Origin: an uncultured Oscillospiraceae bacterium
GTDB taxonomy: Bacteria > Bacillota > Clostridia > Oscillospirales > Ruminococcaceae
Assembly (NCBI GenBank): GCA_900543295.1
Contig: UQQY01000008.1
Span: forward strand, 1-27,466
Direction of reading: 5' to 3'
DNA length: 27,466 nt
In this document: positions 1-8,906 of the stretch, one piece after another
Numbering within the stretch: the first letter of the stretch is position 1
How the letters are laid out: each line of letters begins with the position of its first letter
The notes under the pieces: generated by a model
What the model was told of the DNA's origin: nothing
Database searches by the model: none
What the model saw: only the letters and a program-made list of their open reading frames with translations
Program-made: the position numbers and the translations under genes

Positions 1-55
1 CTCTAACACAAAACCTTTACAAAAGCAAGAAGAAAATACGCAGTATTCTGCATGT

Positions 56-916
56 TTATTCATTTTGTACGAGCAGCTCAAGATCTTGATGCATATTTAT
101 GCACAAATCAACTGTTTTTTCTGTAGCGGGATGTATAAACCGCACCGCCGTACAGGAGAGCGCCTGACGTTTAACGCCTCTGTTTTGCACGCCGTACATG
201 GTATCGCCCACAAGCGGGCACCCAATATGCGCAAGGTGGACGCGGATTTGGTGCGTGCGTCCGGTCGGAAGAGTGAGCGACAACAGCGTACAGCTCGGCG
301 TTCGCTTCAACACAGTATACATGGTGAGCGCACGCTGTCCGTCCGCACGGACGCCGCGGCGCATTTGATGCGCCTGAAGCTGTACAATCGGGGCATGGAT
401 TGCGCCGCAGTCCTCCGGCAGGCCGCCAGAGACGACTGCCGTATACGTCTTCTCAACCCTTCCTGCAAGGCGCGACGCCGCCAGCGCATTCTTGGCGCAG
501 ACACAGATGCCGTCGGTATCGCGGTCAAGCCGGTAGACGGGACGGAACGTACTTTCCGGATGCGACGCGGCATAGACGTTTGCAAGCGTGTCCGACTGAT
601 GCCGCTTTGCCGGATGCATGGCGAGAAAAGGCGGCTTATTGTAAATCACAAGATCGTCGTCCTCATAGAGCACCGGTACACGGACAGCGCTGGGCGCAGC
701 AGTCTCTTTTATATCGCGCAGAATTGCCGTAATCACATCTCCGAAAAAAACCGGATCGATCATACGAATATGACTGCCGTTTCGGAGAATATCGTCTGGG
801 CGCTGCTTCAGCGTACGGACAATGCGGCGGGAAAAGCCGTGCATTCCCATTAAAAAACGTTCAAGACGTATGCCGTCCGCCTCCTGCGGTACGGTATAGA
901 CAAGCTTTCGTTCCAT
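56..916 (-). CDS. RluA-family 23S/tRNA pseudouridine synthase
   Basis: Isomerises uridine to pseudouridine in structured RNA; the exact target site (RluD-, RluC- or RluA-like) cannot be told from sequence. Residues 1-65 look like an S4-type RNA-binding domain (RLERFL near 17-22, ILRNG near 43-47). The catalytic domain follows, with NKPPFLAMHP at 93-102, RLDRDTDG at 129-136 holding the catalytic aspartate D131, and TGRTHQIRVHL further on. The residue before RLD is Tyr and the residue before the final Gly is Asp, where many family members have His/Asn and Ser. The length of 286 aa is normal. The ATG has a GGGAG site that overlaps the stop codon of recG, only 9 nt upstream, so it is translated from the recG message. 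Family is certain; substrate is not. Confidence 0.92.
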   Translation of the reverse strand: MERKLVYTVPQEADGIRLERFLMGMHGFSRRIVRTLKQRPDDILRNGSHIRMIDPVFFGDVITAILRDIKETAAPSAVRVPVLYEDDDLVIYNKPPFLAMHPAKRHQSDTLANVYAASHPESTFRPVYRLDRDTDGICVCAKNALAASRLAGRVEKTYTAVVSGGLPEDCGAIHAPIVQLQAHQMRRGVRADGQRALTMYTVLKRTPSCTLLSLTLPTGRTHQIRVHLAHIGCPLVGDTMYGVQNRGVKRQALSCTAVRFIHPATEKTVDLCINMHQDLELLVQNE

Positions 917-925
917 CTTTCTCCC

Positions 926-2968
926 TCAGTTAAACGTGATCTGTCCATTTTGAGAAAACAGGCGCTGAACCTTCTCGCAAAGCGCGCAGTGCTCCGGCAG
1001 GCTGAGCTCAGGATCCGCAGTTAAAAGCCGTTCCGCAGCCTTTCTTGCGGCTTCCAGCGTTTTCATATCCGCTAAAAGGTCTGCAACCCGCAGATCCGGC
1101 AAGCCATGCTGTCTCTTTCCAAAGAAATCACCCGGCCCTCTCAGCTTCAAGTCCTCCTGCGCCACGTCAAAGCCGTTTTGCATCGTCACCATTGTGTGGA
1201 GACGGCGGCGGTTTTCTTCTCCTTTGTGATCGGAAACCAAAATACAATAGCTTTCATACGCGCCGCGCCCAACCCGGCCCCTGAGCTGGTGAAGCTGGGA
1301 CAAACCGAATCGTTCAGCATTTTCAATCATCATGACCGTTGCGTTCGGCACATCCACACCGACCTCTACGACGGTCGTAGCGATCAAAAGTGATATTTCA
1401 CCGTCGCGGAACGCGCGCATCAGCGTTTCCTTCTCTTTCGCTTTCATACGTCCGTGCAGGATGGCCGACGAACATTCTGCAAGCGGCGTATTCTTGAGCT
1501 TTTTCACATATTCCTGCGCGGAGACAAGCTCGCTTTCGTTGTCCTCAATGAGCGGACAGACGATATAGGCCTGTCTGCCCGCATCGATCTGCTTCTTAAT
1601 AAAGCCCAGTGCACGCAGCCGCTTGTCGCTTCCTATCGCCATTGTGCGCACGGGTTTTCTGCCTGACGGAAGCTCACGAATAACCGAAACATCCAAATCT
1701 CCATAGATAAGCAGCGCCAATGTGCGCGGTATCGGGGTCGCAGACATAACCAGCAGATGCGGATGATCGCCCTTTTCGGCGAGAGCGGCACGCTGTCCGA
1801 CGCCAAAGCGGTGCTGTTCGTCCGTAACGACCAATCCAAGCTTTTGAAAGCGCACATCCTCCTGTAAAAGCGCATGCGTACCGATCACCACAGTGTATTC
1901 GCCCGCGCGAATCGACTCGACCGTTGCGGCGCGCTGTTTCGCGCTCTGGGTTCCGTCCAAAAGGCAGCACCGAACGCCAAGCGGCGCAAGCTGGCAGGAA
2001 AAGGTCTCATAGTGCTGCTCCGCCAGAATTTGCGTGGGCGCCATCACAGCCGCTTGCAGTCCGTTTTCCCTGCACAAAAAGCAGAGCGCCGCCGCCACCA
2101 TCGTCTTGCCGGAGCCGACGTCGCCCTGCACGAGCCGGTTCATCGGCTCCGTCCTCTGCATATCGCGGATACAGTCGTCGATTGCCCGCGTCTGCCCATT
2201 CGTCAGCGTAAACGGCAGGCTGCTCAAAAACGGCATAAGCTCCGTTTTCTGAAGCTGCACGGAGGTTTCCTCGCGGTTCCTGTTTTTGAGCATGGTCATA
2301 CCAAGCTGCAAAATCAGCAGCTCTTCAAAAATCAAACGATAACGCGCGACGCCGAGCGCATGGCTGTCTGTAGGAAAATGAACGTTTTCCACCGCATAAC
2401 GAAGCTGACAGAGCTCGTTTTCGCGTCTGAGCAAAGGAGGAAGCGCGTCCAAAAGGCAGTCTCCCCAGACGCGCAGCGCCTCCCTCACATTTTCCGTGAC
2501 CTGTCTGTTGGAAAGGCCCTCCGTTAAACTGTAAAGTGGGAGCAGTCCGCCTGCCTCCTGTTCGGGGAACACCTGAGGCGCGGACATTTCGCTGTGCAGA
2601 AGGGAGCCGGTAACCTTGCCGTAGAAAAGATACCAAACGCCTTCTTTCAGCGATTCGAACAGGTATTTTGCATTATATATTGTAATTTTTAAATCCGTGC
2701 TCTCGTCGGTTGCATAGACGCGGAAAATGGAAAGGCCTTTGCGGATCCGCTGTTCTCCCTGCTTTTTATACACTTTAGCGCGGACGACAACGTTTTCACC
2801 GGTGTGCGACGCGGCAATCGGAAGCGGCGCAGAAAAATCGAGATATCCGCGCGGCACATACAAAAGAAGATCCCCGATGGTGTGCACGCCAAGCTTTTCA
2901 TAGAGCGCGGCGCGCTTTGGCCCGACGCCGGAAAGCAGGCGGACCGGATCCTTTTCCGTGAGCGGCAT
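926..2968 (-). CDS. recG: ATP-dependent DNA helicase RecG
   Basis: Branch-migrating helicase that remodels stalled forks and Holliday junctions. Counting from the chosen start (680 aa), residues 1-250 form the HhH/OB wedge region, Walker A GDVGSGKT lies at 282-289, the RecG-type Walker B DEQH at 383-386, and motif III SATPIPRT at 409-416. Motif VI QLRGRVGR and the RecG-typical LKLRGPGDFFG follow near the C-terminus. I place the start at 2968 (MPLTEKD) because an AAAGGGGG ribosome-binding site sits just upstream. The longer reading frame to 3025 would begin inside a terminator hairpin. It lies downstream of fakA, as in many Bacillota, and rluA follows after 9 nt. Function is confident from motifs. 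Confidence 0.96.
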   Translation of the reverse strand: MPLTEKDPVRLLSGVGPKRAALYEKLGVHTIGDLLLYVPRGYLDFSAPLPIAASHTGENVVVRAKVYKKQGEQRIRKGLSIFRVYATDESTDLKITIYNAKYLFESLKEGVWYLFYGKVTGSLLHSEMSAPQVFPEQEAGGLLPLYSLTEGLSNRQVTENVREALRVWGDCLLDALPPLLRRENELCQLRYAVENVHFPTDSHALGVARYRLIFEELLILQLGMTMLKNRNREETSVQLQKTELMPFLSSLPFTLTNGQTRAIDDCIRDMQRTEPMNRLVQGDVGSGKTMVAAALCFLCRENGLQAAVMAPTQILAEQHYETFSCQLAPLGVRCCLLDGTQSAKQRAATVESIRAGEYTVVIGTHALLQEDVRFQKLGLVVTDEQHRFGVGQRAALAEKGDHPHLLVMSATPIPRTLALLIYGDLDVSVIRELPSGRKPVRTMAIGSDKRLRALGFIKKQIDAGRQAYIVCPLIEDNESELVSAQEYVKKLKNTPLAECSSAILHGRMKAKEKETLMRAFRDGEISLLIATTVVEVGVDVPNATVMMIENAERFGLSQLHQLRGRVGRGAYESYCILVSDHKGEENRRRLHTMVTMQNGFDVAQEDLKLRGPGDFFGKRQHGLPDLRVADLLADMKTLEAARKAAERLLTADPELSLPEHCALCEKVQRLFSQNGQITFN

Positions 2969-3010
2969 GGGAAGGCCCCCTTTCGTTCTTTCGGTTAACC
3001 GCCGTTTGCC

Positions 3011-3045
3011 AAAAACCGCGCACACTGCCCGTGTGCGCGGTTTTT
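3011..3045 (-). terminator. Hairpin terminator between fakA and recG
   Basis: A perfect 15-bp inverted repeat (AAAAACCGCGCACAC and its complement) with a 5-nt loop, ending in T5 on either strand. It lies 15 nt after the fakA stop and 43 nt before the recG start, so it should end or weaken the fakA message. How recG is then transcribed is unclear: read-through, or a promoter I could not identify. Confidence 0.85.
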
Positions 3046-3059
3046 AGTCAATATTCTCT

Positions 3060-4703
3060 TTATTCCACCGAGATCATATAATAGTAAACCGGCTGTCCGC
3101 CGTTTACCATCGTCACCTCGTAATCGTCGCCGTATTTTTCCACAATTACCTGACGCGCCTGCTCCGCCTGATCGTCCGTCACATCGCTGCCGTAAATCAG
3201 CGTAATAAAGCTCGCGTCCTTTTTCTTCACCAGATGCCGCACCAGCCTTGTAAGCGCCTTGGTGATGTCGCGGTCTGTAAAGTCGAGCTTGCCATTATCG
3301 AGCGCCAGAATTTCTCCCTTTTTAATGGAGTGACCGTCATACTCGCTGTCGCGTGCGGCAAAGGTAATAAGTCCTGTCTGCACCTGATCGAACTGCTTGG
3401 TCATATTGACGCGGTTTTCACTGTAGCTCAATTCCGGATCAAACGCCAGCATCGCAGAAATGCCCTGTGGAATCGTGCGCGTCTGCAAAACGCAGACTCT
3501 GCGGTCGGCCAGCTTGACCGCCTGCTCCGCCGCCATAATGATATTTTTATTGTTCGGCAGGACGAACACCGTCTCCGCCGGCGTCGCCTCGATTGCACGC
3601 AGAATATCGTCCGTGCTTGGATTCATGGTCTGTCCGCCGCTGACCATCTGATCGACGCCCAAATCGGCAAACAGCGCCTGAAGCCCTGCGCCCGCTGCAA
3701 CGGCGACAAAGCCGAACGGCTTCTCCGGATCCACCGGAACATAGGCTCCGCTTTTCTCAGACTTTTCCGCCTCGACAACCTTAGACTGATGCTGCACGCG
3801 CATATTGTCTATTTTGATATTGATAAGGGAACCAAATTTGATCCCCTCCTGAATGGCATTGCCCGGATCGTTTGTGTGTACATGCACTTTGATGATGTCC
3901 GCGTCATCAACGCATACCACGCTGTCGCCAATGGACTCAAGATAGGCGCGCAGCTTCATCGGATCGGCGCAGTCCGGCTTTTTATCCACGATAAACTCCG
4001 TGCAATAGCCGAATTTAATATCGCCGGAGGCCTCAGCCACAACGCTTGCCGGAGATTTCGCCTTTGCCTTTTCCTCCTGCGCGGCCTCAATCACCTCGCC
4101 GGTATGAACGGTGTGCGCCATGCCCTCAAAAATGATGACAAAGCCCTTTCCGCCTGCATCGACCACACCCGCCTTTTTGAGCACTGGTAAAAGCTCCGGC
4201 GTCTGCTCAAGCGCTTCCCTTGCCGCACGCAGAATTTCGTCAAATACGATGCCGGGATCATTCGTCTGTAAAGCTACTGTCTTTGCAGCCTCTGCGGCAA
4301 GGCGCGCAACCGTAAGGATGGTGCCCTCCGTCGGCTTCATGACCGCCTTATAGGCCGCTTCCACCCCCAGTGAGAGCGCATGTGCGATATCCTGTCCGTC
4401 CGCCTCTTTCTTTCCTTTCAATCCTTTGGAAAAGCCGCGGAACAGCAGGGACAGTATCACGCCCGAGTTGCCGCGCGCGCCGCGTAAAAGCGCGGAAGCT
4501 GCGACATCCGCCGCCTTTTCAACCGTCGGATTGTCCAGCACGGAAAGCTCGCGCTTGCCCGCCCCGATTGTCATCGACATATTGGTGCCCGTGTCGCCGT
4601 CCGGAACCGGAAAAACGTTTAATTCGTCCACCATCTGTTTTTGATTTGCGATATTATTCGCACCCGAAATAATGGCTTTTGCCAGTAAGCTGCCTTCTAT
4701 CAC
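3060..4703 (-). CDS. fakA: Fatty acid kinase catalytic subunit FakA (DAK2/DegV-associated, YloV family)
   Basis: In the known family, FakA phosphorylates fatty acids presented by DegV-type FakB proteins, feeding exogenous fatty acids into phospholipids. The N-terminal DhaL/DAK2 nucleotide-binding domain (about residues 1-200) carries NVFPVPDGDTGTNMSMT at 29-45, whose aspartates bind Mg-ATP, and RGARGNSGVILSLL at 74-87. VVDAGGKGF follows near residue 180. The remaining 340 residues match the middle and C-terminal FakA domains. The length of 547 aa is typical. The start is GTG, supported by a GAGGAG site 9 nt upstream. It sits 37 nt after the Asp23/YloU gene, the usual yloU-yloV pairing. No fakB/degV gene is visible in this window. 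Confidence 0.93.
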   Translation of the reverse strand: MIEGSLLAKAIISGANNIANQKQMVDELNVFPVPDGDTGTNMSMTIGAGKRELSVLDNPTVEKAADVAASALLRGARGNSGVILSLLFRGFSKGLKGKKEADGQDIAHALSLGVEAAYKAVMKPTEGTILTVARLAAEAAKTVALQTNDPGIVFDEILRAAREALEQTPELLPVLKKAGVVDAGGKGFVIIFEGMAHTVHTGEVIEAAQEEKAKAKSPASVVAEASGDIKFGYCTEFIVDKKPDCADPMKLRAYLESIGDSVVCVDDADIIKVHVHTNDPGNAIQEGIKFGSLINIKIDNMRVQHQSKVVEAEKSEKSGAYVPVDPEKPFGFVAVAAGAGLQALFADLGVDQMVSGGQTMNPSTDDILRAIEATPAETVFVLPNNKNIIMAAEQAVKLADRRVCVLQTRTIPQGISAMLAFDPELSYSENRVNMTKQFDQVQTGLITFAARDSEYDGHSIKKGEILALDNGKLDFTDRDITKALTRLVRHLVKKKDASFITLIYGSDVTDDQAEQARQVIVEKYGDDYEVTMVNGGQPVYYYMISVE

Positions 4704-4740
4704 AATTCTGCACTCCTCATCTTATATGCTGCCGTCTTAA

Positions 4741-5094
4741 TCAATGCGTTTTCATTCCGTCAATGAACACATTGACGCGCGCAACAGAAAAATCCGTGCT
4801 CTCCTCCACGGCAAAACGCACCTTGTGCGTGATGCTCTTGACAATAGCGGGAATATTCATACCATGCACCACGATAATGTGGAGATCGATTGTAAGCTTT
4901 GCGCCCTTCACCCGAATGCTGACGCCGCGTTCCTGCTGATCGCGCCGCAGCATGAGTGAAAGCAGGCTTTTCTTTTTTGCCGGAGCTGCCAGCCCGGCAA
5001 TTCCATAGCAGGAGGCAACGGCATTTTTGACAATGCCCTCTAAATAATCGTAGGAAACATCGATTACACCGAGATGGTTTTCAAGTTTTACCAT
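4741..5094 (-). CDS. Asp23/Gls24 family protein (YloU-like)
   Basis: A 117-aa cytoplasmic protein of the Asp23/Gls24 family, linked in other Bacillota to envelope stress; its biochemical role is not established. It shows the family pattern: an N-terminal GVIDVSYDYLEGIVKNAV helix, a GIAGL turn, then the repeated beta segments VSIRVKGAKLTIDLHIIVVHGMNI and a VNVFIDGM ending. There is no transmembrane segment. The start has a GGGAG site. It lies between ymdB and fakA on one message. In Bacillus the same gene (yloU) directly precedes yloV/fakA, which supports the family call. Confidence 0.9.
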   Translation of the reverse strand: MVKLENHLGVIDVSYDYLEGIVKNAVASCYGIAGLAAPAKKKSLLSLMLRRDQQERGVSIRVKGAKLTIDLHIIVVHGMNIPAIVKSITHKVRFAVEESTDFSVARVNVFIDGMKTH

Positions 5095-5122
5095 ACAGAT
5101 CTCCCTTTCTCGTTCTGCTGCA

Positions 5123-5971
5123 TTACCGCGTTTTTACATGTTCTATTATATCCCGTTCACCGGCAATTTGTAAAGTGAATTCCGCATGTCCGGGCGCAAT
5201 CCGCGCACAAAATCGATCAATTTTTGCGCAAAATCCTGTTTTGCGGTCGAATTCCGCAAAAACGCCGTCCATTCGGCAGGGAGCCTCCTGCTCTACTTCA
5301 AAGCGTGTAGGGAGGCTTGTGCGCAGCCGCTCGATCACACAGGCGGGTTTTACGCCGAGCGCCGAATAGGCGGGTCCTGTCATACCCACGTCCGTCAGAT
5401 ACGCGGTGCCGTTTGGAAGGATTTCCTCATCGGCTGTTTGCACATGCGTATGTGTGCCGAACACTGCGCTAACTCTTCCGTCCAGATAAAAGCCCATGGC
5501 CTTTTTTTCTCCGGTAGCCTCCGCGTGAAAATCGACCACGGTAAACGTCGCCTTTTCTTCTTCACGCAGAATTCGATCAACCGCCAAAAAGGGGTTTTCA
5601 ATCGGCTCCATAAAAGAAGTGCCTTGCAGATTGATTACAAGCAGAGAAAACGCCCCGCCGTCGTAGCGGTAAACGCCCGCGCCGGGCGCGGCAGGCGGAT
5701 AATTTGCCGGACGAATCACCTGCTCGTGCGAAGAAAAATAGTCGTAAATTTCGCGGCGTTTAAACGCATGGTTGCCGGTGGTAATGACGTCCGCTCCGCT
5801 GTCGAGCAGATGTTCTGCACTGCTTGGCAGAATGCCATTGCCCACGGCGGAGTTTTCGCCGTTCACAATCGCCGCGTCGGCGCCAAAGCGCCTTTTCAGC
5901 GCCGGTAGACAACTGCGTACTGTCTCGCATCCGGGATGCGAGACCACATCACCGATCATCAGCAATTTCAT
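5123..5971 (-). CDS. ymdB: YmdB-family metallophosphoesterase (2',3'-cyclic nucleotide phosphodiesterase)
   Basis: A calcineurin-like, di-metal phosphoesterase. In B. subtilis YmdB hydrolyses 2',3'-cAMP/cGMP and influences biofilm versus motility gene expression. Visible family motifs in order: MIGDVV at the N-terminus, NGENSA, TTGNHAFK, VDFHAEATGEKKAMG, GTHTHVQTADE and TDVGMTGP; these supply the metal and phosphate ligands. Length is 282 aa against about 265 usual, the extra being a short C-terminal tail. Its ATG overlaps the stop of the upstream CBS protein gene (ATGA), so the two are probably translationally coupled. The family call is strong. Signalling roles in this organism are inference. 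Confidence 0.93.
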   Translation of the reverse strand: MKLLMIGDVVSHPGCETVRSCLPALKRRFGADAAIVNGENSAVGNGILPSSAEHLLDSGADVITTGNHAFKRREIYDYFSSHEQVIRPANYPPAAPGAGVYRYDGGAFSLLVINLQGTSFMEPIENPFLAVDRILREEEKATFTVVDFHAEATGEKKAMGFYLDGRVSAVFGTHTHVQTADEEILPNGTAYLTDVGMTGPAYSALGVKPACVIERLRTSLPTRFEVEQEAPCRMDGVFAEFDRKTGFCAKIDRFCARIAPGHAEFTLQIAGERDIIEHVKTR

Positions 5972-7296
5972 GCGTCTTTCTCCGTTTCTTCTTCCTGTCT
6001 GAGAATCCGTTCAGCCATAATGCGGACGATCCGGCGTTCTTCTATTTTCGTTACGGTGAAAAGTATTCCGTCAACGGTAACAGAAGGGCGCTCGCCATCC
6101 TCCGGAATACGGCCCAGCAGGTTGATAACAAGCCCGCCGAGCGTATCCGTATCCTCATCCGCACCGAGATCCGCATCCAGAAGCTCTTCCACCTTTTCAA
6201 TCGGAATTCCGCCGTCAAAAGAATAATTGCCATTCTCCAAACGGCAGGTCTCTTCTTCCTCGCTGTCATATTCATCCTGGATTTCGCCGACAATCGATTC
6301 CAGCAGATCCTCCATCGTCGCAATGCCGGCTGTACCGCCGTATTCATCCACAATAACAGCCATGTGCCGCTTCGTGGCCTTAAACTGCCGAAACAACATG
6401 CGACAGCGAGTAGATTCCGGCACATATATTACTTCATGTATATAAGACGTCAGTGGATGCGCTTCCAAATCCGTACAGCCTGCTAAGACCAGCAGATCCT
6501 TGGCGTAAATCACACCGACAATATCGTCAATTCCATCGTCATAAACCGGTATGCGGGAAAAGCCCTCGTCAATTGCCGCGCGCAAGACCTCCGCAACCGT
6601 ATCGTCCTTTGAGACGGCGCAGATTTCCGTGCGATGCGTCATAACCTCATCCACCGTGCGGTCGTCAAATTCAAAGACGTTGTTAATCATCTCCCGCTCG
6701 GACAGCTCGATTGTTCCCTTTTCGTTGCCCGTATCAACCAGCAGCCGGATTTCCTCCTCCGAAATGTTCTCCGCCTCCGCATTCGGATCAAAGCCGCAGA
6801 TGCGCACAATCAAACGCGTCAGCTTGATGACAGGCCACGTAATCACATAAAAAACCGGTCCCAATACCCTGAGCGGGGAAAGCGCAAAATATCCAAATTT
6901 CTCCGCACGATAGGATACTAACTTTTTCGGCAAAAGATAACATACCGTAATAAGTAAAAACAGCAGAATAATCAGCACGCAAAGCTCCGAAGCGCGCGGA
7001 CTGAACGCAGGGAACAAAAGATTCACAGGCTCTGCGTACAAAAACATGCCGAGCACCAGCGCTGCACCAATTAAAAGCAGCGTCGCCGCACCGGTGAACA
7101 GGGAAAAACCAAACTGCTTCTGTTTAATTCGATATAAAGCCGCCGCGCGTTCATCCCCTTCCTCCTCGCTCAGCCGTTTTAAATGGCTGCCGCTCAAAGA
7201 GGCCACCGCCGTTCCCACTGCTGCAAAAAACATAGCGATTAAGACCAGCAGGATAATTCCCGCTGTTCCCCAAATATATCGCCCTATGTCGTCCAT
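5968..7296 (-). CDS. CNNM/HlyC-CorC family CBS-domain membrane protein
   Basis: A DUF21 membrane domain (about residues 1-170, with hydrophobic segments near 8-33, 60-88, 100-120 and 145-165), then a tandem CBS pair beginning near VDEVMTHRTEICAV, and a C-terminal CorC_HlyC domain (SFDGGIPIEKVEELL ... DTLGGLVINLLGRIP ... RIVRIMAERI). Relatives are annotated as hemolysin-like or as magnesium/cobalt efflux or transport proteins; the ion is not known here. The 442-aa length is typical. The ATG has a GAAAGGAGAG site. It is the first gene after the promoter at 7435-7463, with a leader of about 130 nt, and overlaps ymdB by 4 nt at its 3' end. Confidence 0.92.
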   Translation of the reverse strand: MDDIGRYIWGTAGIILLVLIAMFFAAVGTAVASLSGSHLKRLSEEEGDERAAALYRIKQKQFGFSLFTGAATLLLIGAALVLGMFLYAEPVNLLFPAFSPRASELCVLIILLFLLITVCYLLPKKLVSYRAEKFGYFALSPLRVLGPVFYVITWPVIKLTRLIVRICGFDPNAEAENISEEEIRLLVDTGNEKGTIELSEREMINNVFEFDDRTVDEVMTHRTEICAVSKDDTVAEVLRAAIDEGFSRIPVYDDGIDDIVGVIYAKDLLVLAGCTDLEAHPLTSYIHEVIYVPESTRCRMLFRQFKATKRHMAVIVDEYGGTAGIATMEDLLESIVGEIQDEYDSEEEETCRLENGNYSFDGGIPIEKVEELLDADLGADEDTDTLGGLVINLLGRIPEDGERPSVTVDGILFTVTKIEERRIVRIMAERILRQEEETEKDA

Positions 7297-7434
7297 TCAA
7301 CTCTCCTTTCACGGAAGGAAGCCCTCCGCATCCCTGCTTCCGTTTTGCCCTTCCCGCAAAACCTCCTTACGGACATGCCGTACGGTGAAGCAGCTCCCGA
7401 CACCGGTACTGCGGAATATACAGATACAGCATAT

Positions 7435-7463
7435 ACTATACCGTGTTTTTCTTTCCTTGTCAA
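7435..7463 (-). promoter_or_regulatory. Sigma-A-type promoter for the CBS protein-ymdB-yloU-fakA unit
   Basis: Reading on the minus strand: -35 TTGACA (7463-7458), a 17-nt spacer, then -10 TATAGT (7440-7435). The -35 is a perfect consensus and the -10 has one mismatch. Transcription should start near 7428, leaving a leader of about 130 nt before the ATG at 7296. Confidence 0.82.
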
Positions 7464-7515
7464 ATGAAAGCGCCAAAAAGTGTATCTCCGGCGATAAAAG
7501 AATGTTTTTATGAAA

Positions 7516-7543
7516 GAAACGTCCGGCGGAAGCCGGACGTTTC
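7516..7543 (-). terminator. Terminator after the AI-2E-family permease gene
   Basis: A perfect 12-bp stem (GAAACGTCCGGC and its complement) with a 4-nt loop, 20 nt beyond the stop codon at 7563. On the minus strand it is followed by a modest U-rich run (TTTCATAAAAA). It separates this unit from the next promoter at 7463. Confidence 0.75.
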
Positions 7544-7562
7544 CATTCAATTATTACAGGTC

Positions 7563-8858
7563 TTATTTCTGTTCCTGCTCTGCCGGTGGTTCTTCCTTGG
7601 GCGGTTCCTCCGGCTCCTCCCCATCCGGTTTTCGGTATATAATTTCATCCTGTAGCGTAATATGGTCAATCTTTTCATAATCCGCTGTATCCGACGGCAT
7701 ATCGTTGCGCTTTAAGCGCTCGCTGACCATCTCTGCAACCAGCGAATAAATCAGCGCAAAGGTCGGTACGCCTATAATCATACCGGTAAAGCCAAACAAT
7801 CCGCCAAATATCATAATGGAAAAAATCACCCAGAAAGAAGAAAGTCCCGTGGAATCGCCGAGAATTTTCGGGCCGATTACATTGCCGTCAAACTGCTGCA
7901 AAATCAGAATAAAAATCGCAAAATACAAGGCGGACAGCGGATCGACCAGCAGAATTAAGATACACGAAAAAACCGCGCCCACAATAGGGCCAAAAAACGG
8001 AACGATATTCGTCACGCCAATGATAACCGAGATAAGCGTAGCAAAGGGCATCCCAAAAATCGACATGCCGACGAAGCACAAAAGCCCGATAATCAGCGCC
8101 TCAATCAGCTTTCCCTTTACAAATTTGCCAAATACACGATCCGCACGGCGCGTAATCCGCAGAAGCGTATTGGTTGTGCGAATCGAAAAAATCGCATACG
8201 TAACCTTTTTCGTCTGTGCAAAAAAGTGCTCCTTTGCAGACAGGACATAAATGGAAACTACAAGCCCGACAATCAAGTTGGTCACGACGTTTACCACATT
8301 GATGACGCCGTTTGTCAGACCGCCTGCCAGATTGGTCACCTGCGGCAGGAGATCGTTTGTCGCCCAGTTGCTTATGGACTTTGTAATATTGTCAAACTGC
8401 GCTTCTATTATCTTGGCAATGTCCGGATTCTTTTCAAAAAAGCTGAGAACCCACTTTTCCAGGCGGCTGAAATAACTGGACAGGTTTCCGACAATCCCTT
8501 TGATGCTTTCAAAAAGCTGCGGGAACACCAGTACGCACAGTCCCGCAACCAGAGCGATTGCCAGTAAAAACGTTACAATCAGCGCACAAACGCGCGCCGC
8601 GCGCCGTTTTTCTTTATGGAACATTTTTACGAACAGACGCCTGAAACAGACGTCTTCAAACCAATCCACAAGCGGTCCCAGCAAATAGGCGATAATCAGG
8701 CCAATGATAAAAGGCATCAGCAGATTCAACACAAAGCCAATTACCTGCGCCACTACATCAAGACGATTCAAAAGCGAAAAAAACAGGATGCTTGAGACAA
8801 TCACCAAAAAAGCAGTTATACCCCAATAGAGATATTTTTTCTCCCATTTATATTTCAT
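7563..8858 (-). CDS. AI-2E family transporter (PerM/YtvI-like permease)
   Basis: A 431-aa polytopic membrane protein of the AI-2E/PerM superfamily. It opens with a hydrophobic segment (YWGITAFLVIVSSILFFSLL), then the NLLMPFIIGLIIAYLLGPLVDWFE block. Next comes an extracytoplasmic helical stretch, and a conserved C-terminal membrane half (PFATLISVIIGVTNIVPFFGPIVGA ... QQFDGNVIGPKILG ... SFWVIFSIMIFGGLFGFTGMIIGVP). The PFFGP and GNVIGPKI blocks are family hallmarks. The C-terminus is soluble, acidic and rich in Pro and Glu. Substrates differ widely in this family (AI-2 export, ions, sporulation-related YtvI), so none is assigned. The ATG has a GAAGGGATG site. It follows the two membrane-protein paralogues by 48 nt. 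Confidence 0.9.
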   Translation of the reverse strand: MKYKWEKKYLYWGITAFLVIVSSILFFSLLNRLDVVAQVIGFVLNLLMPFIIGLIIAYLLGPLVDWFEDVCFRRLFVKMFHKEKRRAARVCALIVTFLLAIALVAGLCVLVFPQLFESIKGIVGNLSSYFSRLEKWVLSFFEKNPDIAKIIEAQFDNITKSISNWATNDLLPQVTNLAGGLTNGVINVVNVVTNLIVGLVVSIYVLSAKEHFFAQTKKVTYAIFSIRTTNTLLRITRRADRVFGKFVKGKLIEALIIGLLCFVGMSIFGMPFATLISVIIGVTNIVPFFGPIVGAVFSCILILLVDPLSALYFAIFILILQQFDGNVIGPKILGDSTGLSSFWVIFSIMIFGGLFGFTGMIIGVPTFALIYSLVAEMVSERLKRNDMPSDTADYEKIDHITLQDEIIYRKPDGEEPEEPPKEEPPAEQEQK

Positions 8859-8906
8859 TCTTTCGCATCCCTTCTTTATACATATAGATTTGCGCCGCCC
8901 GAAGCA

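Noticed and set aside
2969..3025. Longer recG start
   Set aside because: The added residues are encoded inside the 15-bp terminator hairpin and lack a ribosome-binding site; the start at 2968 has one.
7284..7550. 88-codon minus-strand open frame upstream of the CBS protein gene
   Set aside because: It spans the promoter at 7435-7463 and a terminator hairpin, and no ribosome-binding site is present.
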